Shown piece after piece: positions 12,989 through 18,696 of a stretch of 18,696 bases of DNA. The notes under the pieces are model-generated. The model searched no databases. It saw nothing but the letters and a program-made list of their open reading frames with translations, and was not told the origin of the DNA. Positions within the stretch are counted from its first letter, which is position 1; each line of letters begins with the position of its first letter. A program made the position numbers and the translations under genes. Source of the stretch: CAZSAT01 sp964604675 (GTDB lineage Bacteria; Myxococcota_A; UBA796; CAJQPC01); NCBI GenBank assembly GCA_964604675.1, contig CAZSAT010000132.1:1-18696 (forward strand). The letters are read 5' to 3'.

Positions 12989-14103
12989 AGCAGGCCGTAC
13001 TTCTTGAGCTTGTAGCGCAGGGTGTTGCGCTCCAGCCCCAGCAGACGCCCCACCTCGGCGCGGTCGCCGCCAGCCTGTTCCATGGCCCGCACCAACACGC
13101 CTCGCTCCACGCTCTCGAGGTGCTGGGGCAGCGAGAAGCCCTCGCGAAGCTCCACCACGGAGGGCTCGACGGGCTCGGCGTCCAGCGACCAGCGCCCGAA
13201 GACCACCGCCCGCTCGACCACGGCCTCGAGCTCCCTCAGGTTGCCGGGCCACGGGTGCCGGGCCAGCGCAGCGAGCTGCTCCTCCGTGGGCCGGGGCGCG
13301 GTCCGGCCCAGAGCCTGCTCGCGCTCGCTGACGATGGCCTCGACCAGCTCGGGCAGGTCGCTCACCCGCTCGCGGAGCGACGGCACGGGCACCACCAGGA
13401 CGGCCAGCCGGTAGTAGAGCTCCGAGCCGCGCCAGGCGGGCGACGCCGACGCGATCACGCGGGGTCCGTCGACCCGGTCCAGCAGCCGGCCGAGGGCCTG
13501 CTGGTCCAGCGCGCCCAGCCGGTCCACGTCGGGCACGAACACCGTGTCGGCGTCGCCCGCCTCCCCCACCGACGACGGGCTCGTGACCACCGACAGCGAG
13601 CCGCTGACCAGCGACCGCACAGCCCGTCGCCGCCCGGATCCCGGTTCACCGACCAGCAGCACCGTGCTGCGCACCGCCGCCACCGCCGACAGGCGCTCGC
13701 GCAGCGCCACGGCCGGCGCCGACGAGCCGAGGTCCACGGCCACGTCCGGCACGCCGAGCGACGAGAGCTTCTCCAGGAGCGTGGAGGGCGCTACGGGCTT
13801 CGTGAGGAAGTCGCGGGCGCCGAGCCGCATGGCGCGGACCGCCTCGCCGACACCGCCGTAGCCCGTGAGGACCAGCACCTCGGGCGGTCGCTCCAGCGCG
13901 CGCGCATGCTCCAGCACGCCCAGCCCATCCACGCCGTCCATGCGGAGGTCGGTCAGCACCACGTCGACCCCGCCACGATCGAGGCGCTCGCACGCGGACG
14001 CCCCGCCATACAGCGCCTCCGCGGCGTGGCCCTCGCGGGTCAGCACGGCCGCCAGGGCGTCTGCTGCCGTGCGGTTGTCGTCGACGACCAGGACCGTGCT
14101 CAC
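12985..14103 (-). CDS. NtrC-like response regulator with degenerate sigma-54 ATPase domain
   Basis: 372 aa, cytoplasmic. The receiver domain (1-115) is intact: Asp8-Asp9, phosphoacceptor Asp52 in LTDLRMDG, Thr80, Lys102. The central AAA+ domain (about 125-300) is clearly related to NtrC (YYRLAVLVVPVPSLRER at 230-246, HPWPGNLRELEAVVERAVV at 283-301) but is damaged at every catalytic element. Walker A reads GEPGSGRR (152-159), lacking the Lys; the Walker B position reads TVFVPD, not the usual D-E pair; and only about 35 residues separate them, against about 70 in NtrC, so the GAFTGA loop that contacts sigma-54 is absent. A Fis-type helix-turn-helix ends the protein (336-372). It probably binds DNA under phosphorylation control without ATP-driven sigma-54 activation. 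Start is the GTG at 14103, overlapping the kinase stop as GTGA. Confidence 0.9.
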   Translation of the reverse strand: MSTVLVVDDNRTAADALAAVLTREGHAAEALYGGASACERLDRGGVDVVLTDLRMDGVDGLGVLEHARALERPPEVLVLTGYGGVGEAVRAMRLGARDFLTKPVAPSTLLEKLSSLGVPDVAVDLGSSAPAVALRERLSAVAAVRSTVLLVGEPGSGRRRAVRSLVSGSLSVVTSPSSVGEAGDADTVFVPDVDRLGALDQQALGRLLDRVDGPRVIASASPAWRGSELYYRLAVLVVPVPSLRERVSDLPELVEAIVSEREQALGRTAPRPTEEQLAALARHPWPGNLRELEAVVERAVVFGRWSLDAEPVEPSVVELREGFSLPQHLESVERGVLVRAMEQAGGDRAEVGRLLGLERNTLRYKLKKYGLL

Positions 14104-15353
14104 GCGTCTCCCGGCACCAGACGTAGGACGAAGCGGGCACCGCCCAGATCCGAGGCCTCGCACCGCAGGCTACCACCGTGGGCTTCGGCTACCCGGCGCG
14201 CGAGTGCGAGCCCGAGCCCGGTGCCGCCGTGGCCGGAGACCCCCGCCTGGAACACCGTGTGGCGCTGGTCTGCAGCCACGCCGGGACCGTCGTCGTCCAC
14301 CGTCAATCCGCCGTCGATGATCGACACCCTGACCCGCGCGGCCTCGCGCGCAGCGTTCCGGACCAGGTTCTCCAGGGCCCGGCGCACGAGCGCCGCGTCG
14401 ACCTCCAGGTGGCCGTCCCCTCTCAGCTCCAGGTCGGTGCCACCCTCGACGCCGACGAGGTCCAGGCACCGCTGGGCCAGCAGCCGCACGTCGGTCGTGC
14501 GCACGACCAGGTGGAGGTGCTCGCCGCCCGCCACGAGCCGCTGGACGACCTCCTCCACCAGCTGCAGCTCGCGGGTGATGGCGGTGAGGTGGTCCCGGCG
14601 GCGCTCCGCATCGACCTCGTGGCACGCCAGGTCGGTGAGCATCGCTAGGCTCTGCAGGGGGTTCCGCACCTCGTGGGCGACGATGCCCGCGAGCTGCTGG
14701 CTCAGCTCCAGCCGCGCGGCGACCGCATCGTCGCGCTCCTGCTGGGCCGCCGCGAGCGAGACCAGAGCCGACGCGACCGGCCGCAGCTCCGGCTCTTCCG
14801 GCAGCTCCAGCTTCATGGGCTGCCCGCGAGCCAGCCGGCCCGCTGCCGACGTGAGCGCGTCCAGGGGCGCCAGGCCGCGCCGCACGGCCGTGGCCACGAG
14901 CCCCGCCGCGAGCATGGACAAGGTGAGCGTGAGCGCCCACAACCGGCTGGACACGGCGCCACCTTCGGCGGGCCAGCCCACCACCACCCACCCCTCGCCA
15001 TCGGCGGCGCACGCACCCGCCCAGCCCTCGACGAAGGGGGCGACGCGCGCGCTCGACGTCCCGCTCCGCGCGAGGCACCCAGCGGCCAGCTCCGCGGCCA
15101 CCTGCTGGAAGGACTCCGGAACGACCTCGAGTGGCGCGCCCTCGGCGTCGAAGCGGGCTGCCACGCCGCGCTCCGCCAGCTGTGCCAGGTCGGCGCCGGC
15201 GGCTGCGCGGGCCACCTGCATCACCGCCGCCTGCTCGCGCTCGTGGTGCCGCGCCGCGTCCCAGACGGTCGGTCCGAGCGCCACCAGCACGGCGGCCGCC
15301 GCCACCAGGGCCGCCACGAAGGCGACCCGCCAGGCGATGGGCAGGGCGCTCAC
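14100..15353 (-). CDS. Sensor histidine kinase, NtrB-like, membrane bound
   Basis: 417 aa. TM1 is at about 8-30 and TM2 at about 138-157, enclosing a periplasmic sensor region of roughly 105 residues with one cysteine pair (Cys93, Cys115). A HAMP-like linker (158-205) leads to the phosphoacceptor helix with His227 in VAHEVRNPLQ. ATPase motifs are complete: N-box ENLVRNAA (Asn333), G1 DDDGPGV (353-359) and G2 GHGGTGLGLALA (374-385). It autophosphorylates on His227 and should pass the phosphate to Asp52 of the adjacent regulator, whose start overlaps its stop. Start is GTG at 15353, 25 bases after the preceding lipoprotein gene. The stimulus is unknown; co-location with tad genes suggests it monitors the envelope or pilus assembly. 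Confidence 0.93.
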   Translation of the reverse strand: MSALPIAWRVAFVAALVAAAAVLVALGPTVWDAARHHEREQAAVMQVARAAAGADLAQLAERGVAARFDAEGAPLEVVPESFQQVAAELAAGCLARSGTSSARVAPFVEGWAGACAADGEGWVVVGWPAEGGAVSSRLWALTLTLSMLAAGLVATAVRRGLAPLDALTSAAGRLARGQPMKLELPEEPELRPVASALVSLAAAQQERDDAVAARLELSQQLAGIVAHEVRNPLQSLAMLTDLACHEVDAERRRDHLTAITRELQLVEEVVQRLVAGGEHLHLVVRTTDVRLLAQRCLDLVGVEGGTDLELRGDGHLEVDAALVRRALENLVRNAAREAARVRVSIIDGGLTVDDDGPGVAADQRHTVFQAGVSGHGGTGLGLALARRVAEAHGGSLRCEASDLGGARFVLRLVPGDA

Positions 15354-15378
15354 CCGCGCATTCCGCCGAGCAGGTGGA

Positions 15379-15639
15379 TCACTCGACCGCGATCTTCTGC
15401 ACGGCCTCGGCCTCGCCGCTCTCCTGATCCGTGCTCGCCTCGGTGGTGCGCATCCGGATGTCGAGGGCCTCGACCCCGGTGAGCTCGTAGCTCATCTCCG
15501 CGACGCTGGCGCGGTCACGGTCGGCCTGCAGCTCCATCGTCTCCTGGTAGGAGCGCGCGTAGTCGTACTGCAGGGTGGCCGGGTGGGCGCACGCGGTCAG
15601 CGACGCGAGCACCAGGGCGATCGGGAGGGTGCGGGTCAT
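15379..15639 (-). CDS. Small lipoprotein in the tad operon
   Basis: 86 aa. This is the one lipoprotein here with an ordinary signal peptide: MTRTLPIALVLASLTAC, with an Arg in the n-region and Cys17 after LTA. The mature part (about 70 residues) is charged and largely helical by composition (YARSYQETMELQADRDR), then ends in a Thr/Glu-rich segment. No family recognised. The ATG at 15639 overlaps the TGA of the TPR gene (ATGA), so translation is probably coupled. Position after a TadD-like protein suggests an accessory envelope component of the Tad machine. Confidence 0.8.
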   Translation of the reverse strand: MTRTLPIALVLASLTACAHPATLQYDYARSYQETMELQADRDRASVAEMSYELTGVEALDIRMRTTEASTDQESGEAEAVQKIAVE

Positions 15640-16382
15640 GGAGACTCCAGCTGCGCGAGGGCGGCGACCGCTCGCTCGTGATCGGGATGGAAGGCCAGCG
15701 CGGCGGTGAAGGCCACACGCGCACCCGCAGCGTCGCCGCGGGCGAGCCGGGCCAGACCGAGATTGTACTGCGCGTCGGCTTGTTCACCGGCCTCACCGAG
15801 GGGATGACCGGACGCTGCGAGTCGGAAGGCCGCCAGCGCTTCGTCGTCGCGCTCCAGCGCGGCCAACGAGAAGCCCTGGTTGTTGCGGGCGCGCACCATC
15901 GATGCGTCGAGCAGCAAGGCCTGCCGGTAGGCTTCGAGCGCTTCCGCGTGCTCACCGGCTGCCGCCAGCGAGAAGCCCAGGTTGTTGTAGAGCTCCGACC
16001 GTGGAACGCCCGCGTCGCCCTTGCGCACCGCGTGGTCGAAGGCCTCGGCCGCTCCCGCGGGGTCGCCGGCGTCGAAGCGGGCAAGCCCCAGCACGGCCTG
16101 CTGGGCTGGGCTTCGGCGGATGTCCTCGAGGAGCGCCACGGCCTCGGACGGCAGGCCCTGCCCGATCAAGGCCCGCGCCTGGGCGAGATCGAGCCGCGCG
16201 TCGTCGAGCCCTTCCTGCCTCAACACGCCGAGCGCATGCAGGGCCCGGTCGTAGGACTCCGCCTCGACGAGCGCCTCCACCAGCTCGATGCGCACCAGGT
16301 CCTTGTCGTCCACCGACCAGGTCTCCGACACCGCCGCAGGGTCGAGGCGACCGGCGCAGCCCAGCCACAGGAGCCAGCTCAC
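15636..16382 (-). CDS. tadD: TPR-repeat lipoprotein, TadD-like pilotin of the Tad pilus system
   Basis: 248 aa. About five tetratricopeptide repeats: approximately 63-92, 93-124, 129-160, 163-195 and 203-235, with typical small/aromatic spacing (LYNNLGFSLAAAGEHAEALEAY). Begins MSWLLWLGC, a short uncharged signal with predicted lipidated Cys9. TPR lipoproteins in this position are named TadD and are thought to help assemble the outer-membrane secretin in Tad/Flp pilus systems; that role is inferred from position and architecture. GTG start at 16382-16380 overlaps the tadC TGA (GTGA), and its own stop overlaps the next start. The frame runs open upstream only as a shadow of tadC and tadB. Confidence 0.82.
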   Translation of the reverse strand: MSWLLWLGCAGRLDPAAVSETWSVDDKDLVRIELVEALVEAESYDRALHALGVLRQEGLDDARLDLAQARALIGQGLPSEAVALLEDIRRSPAQQAVLGLARFDAGDPAGAAEAFDHAVRKGDAGVPRSELYNNLGFSLAAAGEHAEALEAYRQALLLDASMVRARNNQGFSLAALERDDEALAAFRLAASGHPLGEAGEQADAQYNLGLARLARGDAAGARVAFTAALAFHPDHERAVAALAQLESP

Positions 16383-17314
16383 TTGATGCCCTGGGCCGCT
16401 TCGAGGGCGGGGATCAGGTTGTCGCGCATGCCCACGATGGCGGGGCCGAGCAGGATCAGGATCAGGCACGGCAGGATGAACACGATCATCGCGACCGTGA
16501 GCTTCGGCGAGATCTCGGCGGCCGCGGCTTCGGCCCGCTGCATGCGCTTGGTCCGCACCATGCGCGCGTGCAGCCGCAGCGACCGGGCCACCGGCGTGCC
16601 GAAGCGCTCGGACTGGGTGAGCACGTTCACGAGCGCGTTGATGTCGTCGACACCGGTGCGCTTGTAGAGCCGCTTCATGGCGTCGACCCGCGCGATGCCG
16701 GCGCTCACCTCGTTGTTCACCAGCTGGAACTCGGCGCAGAGGATGGGGGCGGCCTCCACCATCTCGGTGGCCACGCGCTGGAAGGCCGCGTCCACACCCA
16801 GGCCGGCCTCCACCGAGGCCACCATCAGGTCGAGCGAGTCGGGGAAGGTGCGGACGATGGCTTCCTGCCGCTTCTGCAGCGAGTTCTGCACCAGGATGGC
16901 CGGCAGGTAGTAGCCGAGGGTGGCCAGCAGGAGCACGATGAACAGCGACGTGGCGGTGTTGGCGTCCGACGGGATCAGCGCCCACGACATGGGCAGCGTG
17001 AGCGCGAGCCCCATCCGGGTCAGCGAATACAGCTCCACGTTCTGGCGACCGCGGTAGCCCGCCTGGATGAGCCGCTGACGCAGCGCATCCGCCTCGTCGA
17101 CATCGGCCGGCCGCGCGAGCTTGGTGACCGCCTGCAGGCGCGGGTCCACCGGGGTGGACACGAGGTTGGGACCCGCCGGGGCCGTGCCGGCGGTCAGCTC
17201 GCTCAGGCGGTCGCGCGCCGAGCGCTCCGGGTTGATGGCGAGCCAGAGCCCATAGGCCAACGCCAGCACGGTCAGCGCGGCGAAGAACACGATGGCGATC
17301 ACGGTGACGTTCAT
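16379..17314 (-). CDS. tadC: Tad pilus inner-membrane platform protein TadC (type II secretion F domain)
   Basis: 311 aa. N-terminal membrane segment at about 4-26, a cytoplasmic part, further membrane segments at about 105-145, a T2SSF cytoplasmic domain (about 150-275, with LQKRQEAIVRTFPDSLDLMVASVEAGLGVDAAF in the conserved position) and a C-terminal membrane segment near 275-295 (LTVAMIVFILPCLILILLGPAIVG). With TadB it forms the inner-membrane platform driven by the TadA ATPase. The SERFGTPVARSLRLHA segment is characteristic of TadC. Start ATG at 17314 overlaps the tadB stop by one base (TGATG). Confidence 0.93.
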   Translation of the reverse strand: MNVTVIAIVFFAALTVLALAYGLWLAINPERSARDRLSELTAGTAPAGPNLVSTPVDPRLQAVTKLARPADVDEADALRQRLIQAGYRGRQNVELYSLTRMGLALTLPMSWALIPSDANTATSLFIVLLLATLGYYLPAILVQNSLQKRQEAIVRTFPDSLDLMVASVEAGLGVDAAFQRVATEMVEAAPILCAEFQLVNNEVSAGIARVDAMKRLYKRTGVDDINALVNVLTQSERFGTPVARSLRLHARMVRTKRMQRAEAAAAEISPKLTVAMIVFILPCLILILLGPAIVGMRDNLIPALEAAQGIK

Positions 17315-18249
17315 CAGACATCCACCTGCGACAGCTCGCGCATCACGAACACGCCCATCAGGAAGCTCAGGATGACGTAGCCGAGGAACATCCGGCCCAG
17401 CGGGTCGTGCACGAGCGGCAACAGGTAGTTCGGCCGCAGGTACATCAGCGCGAAGGTCACGAAGAACGGCAGCCCGGCCAGGATGAAGGCCGAGAAGCGC
17501 GCTTCGGCGGTGAGGCTCTTGACCTTGCCCTGGAAGATGAAGCGCTGGCGCACGGTGTTGGAGAGGTTCTCGAGGATCTCGATCAGGTTGCCGCCCGTGT
17601 CGCGCTGCAACAGCACCGAGCTGGCGAAGATCTTCACGTCGAAGTTCGAGGGGTTCCGCGCGACCATGTGCGACATGCCCTCGCGGAAGTCCACGCCCAG
17701 GTTGTGCTCCTCGTAGACCCGGCCGAACTCGCCCGCCACCGGCTGGGGCAGCTCTTCCGCCACCACACGCATGGCCTCCGAGATGCCGTGCCCGGCCTGC
17801 AGCGACCGGCCCAGCAGATCGAGCGCCTCCGGCAGCTGCTCGGTGACCTTGCGGTTGCGGTCCTCCGCCAGGCCTCGGAGCCGAGCGATGGGGTAGTAGC
17901 CGAAGGCCGCGCCCGACAGGCTCAGCGGCCCGCCCACGGCGAAGCCCGTGCACACCAGCCCGACGAGGCCCACGAAGCCGACGCGCACGAACAGCCCTCC
18001 GAGGTCGTAGCCCACGTCGGCCTGCGCGAGCAGGCTCTCGAGCTCGCCGACGAAGCCATCCCGCGCGCGGCGGATGGTGAAGGCGTCGGCGGTCTTGGTG
18101 ACCACGGTGCCCAGCCGCCGGCTGAGCTCGGCTTCCTTCTCCTGCTTCTTGGTCTGGGTGGCCCAGTAGATTCCCTGGAACGCCATCATCACCGCGGTGA
18201 ACACCACCACGACCAGGCCGATGACCAGCAGGCGGTCGGCACCGAACAC
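17314..18249 (-). CDS. tadB: Tad pilus inner-membrane platform protein TadB (type II secretion F domain)
   Basis: 311 aa. Membrane segments near 8-28, 84-118 and, at the C-terminus, about 250-305, with a T2SSF cytoplasmic domain between (LPEALDLLGRSLQAGHGISEAMRVVAEELP, about 138-167; LLQRDTGGNLIEILENLSNTVRQR, about 212-235). The QRDTGGNLIEIL motif and the paired TadC gene identify it as TadB. GTG start at 18249-18247, three bases after the tadA stop. Same length as TadC, as expected for this duplicated pair. Confidence 0.94.
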   Translation of the reverse strand: MFGADRLLVIGLVVVVFTAVMMAFQGIYWATQTKKQEKEAELSRRLGTVVTKTADAFTIRRARDGFVGELESLLAQADVGYDLGGLFVRVGFVGLVGLVCTGFAVGGPLSLSGAAFGYYPIARLRGLAEDRNRKVTEQLPEALDLLGRSLQAGHGISEAMRVVAEELPQPVAGEFGRVYEEHNLGVDFREGMSHMVARNPSNFDVKIFASSVLLQRDTGGNLIEILENLSNTVRQRFIFQGKVKSLTAEARFSAFILAGLPFFVTFALMYLRPNYLLPLVHDPLGRMFLGYVILSFLMGVFVMRELSQVDV

Positions 18250-18252
18250 GAC

Positions 18253-18696
18253 CTACACCTTCATCCGGAAGCGGAACGTGTCCGGGGTGATGTCGATGCC
18301 GTAGGAGGCGAGCCGCCCGGCGAAGCGAGGGCGGGTGCCGGTGGCGAGGAACTCGCCGTGCACCTTGCCGGCGTCGTCCACGCCGGTCTGCTTGAAGCGG
18401 AAGATGTCCTGGCTGGTGATGACGTCGCCTTCCATGCCCACCACCTCGCTCACGGCGACGATGCGCCGCGAGCCGTCGGGCGCGCGCCCGAGCTGCACGA
18501 CCACGTCGAGGGCGCGGCTGATCATCTCGCGGATGGCGCGATCGGACACGTTGGACATGCCCAGGCCCACCATGGTCTCCACGCGAGCCAGGGCATCGCG
18601 CGGCGTGTTGGCATGGATCGTGGCCATCGAACCCTCGTGCCCGGTGTTCATGGCCTGGAGCATGTCGATGGCTTCCTCGGACCGGATCTCGCCGAG
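18253..18696 (-). CDS. tadA: Tad pilus secretion ATPase TadA/CpaF, C-terminal part (5' end outside window)
   Basis: The last 147 residues of a type II/IV secretion ATPase; the frame is open to the window edge. It begins LGEIRSEEAIDMLQAMNTGHEGSMATIHANTPRDALARVETMV, i.e. the Walker B region (GE-R) and His box characteristic of CpaF/TadA. It continues with RAIREMISRALDVVVQLGR and the C-terminal beta-rich part with IVAVSEVVGMEGD and IFRF, as in family members. The protein hydrolyses ATP to power Flp pilus subunit assembly at the cytoplasmic face of TadB/TadC. It is upstream of tadB by three bases. The Walker A region lies off the window. Confidence 0.95.
   Translation of the reverse strand, partial: LGEIRSEEAIDMLQAMNTGHEGSMATIHANTPRDALARVETMVGLGMSNVSDRAIREMISRALDVVVQLGRAPDGSRRIVAVSEVVGMEGDVITSQDIFRFKQTGVDDAGKVHGEFLATGTRPRFAGRLASYGIDITPDTFRFRMKV

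Noticed and set aside
14104..14163. Upstream ATG start for the response regulator at 14163
   Set aside because: It would add 20 residues overlapping the kinase's end; the GTG at 14103 starts right at the receiver domain and overlaps the kinase stop as GTGA.
13120..15681. 853-codon plus-strand open frame opposite the kinase and regulator
   Set aside because: The minus strand has complete kinase and response-regulator motifs; the plus frame is Arg/Ala/Ser-rich with no motif, as expected for a shadow.

Overview
The window is GC-rich, tightly packed bacterial chromosome with GTG and TTG starts alongside ATG. The organism is most likely a member of the Myxococcota or a related deltaproteobacterial-type lineage. 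Three things point there: a C-terminal tail resembling the MYXO-CTERM sorting signal (first gene), MopE-type Asp/Cys repeats in a surface lipoprotein, and many acidic, Cys-containing lipoproteins of no named family. This placement is inference from gene content. There are no RNA genes, insertion sequences, phage genes or CRISPR arrays, and no stretch over 300 bases lacks a gene.

Layout. 1-209 (+): 3' end of a secreted protein with a (Asp-Thr)n linker and a sorting tail. 219-1460 (-): purple-acid-phosphatase-like lipoprotein. 1603-3827 (-): cydA-cydB, cytochrome bd oxidase, divergent from a small lipoprotein (3941-4453, +) across an AT-rich region holding a palindrome nested in a direct repeat. 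4549-5016 (+): two-CBS-domain protein. 5024-5833 (-): nitrilase-superfamily amidase. 5903-7264 (+): lipoprotein with Ig/PKD-like domains and MopE-type repeats. 7280-8164 (-): acyl-CoA-type fatty acid desaturase. 8240-9346 (+): thioredoxin-like lipoprotein. 11033-9343 (-): Glu-Pro-linker lipoprotein followed by a flippase-like membrane protein. 11091-11960 (+): exported protein, perhaps a beta-barrel.

The right third, 11918-18696 (-), reads as one operon: tadA/cpaF (partial), tadB, tadC, a tadD-like TPR lipoprotein, a small lipoprotein, a histidine kinase, an NtrC-like response regulator and a second flippase-like protein. Most junctions are 1-4 nt stop/start overlaps, so a two-component system is physically coupled to Tad/Flp pilus assembly genes.

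The most notable observations are: (1) at least six lipoproteins whose signal peptides have only 6-10 residues before the lipidated Cys and no positive charge, with several starts forced by upstream in-frame stops; (2) -10-like boxes placed so that three exported-protein genes would have leaderless mRNAs; (3) an NtrC-like regulator that lost the Walker A Lys, the GAFTGA loop and the Walker B acidic pair; (4) the operator-like array between cydA and its divergent neighbour.
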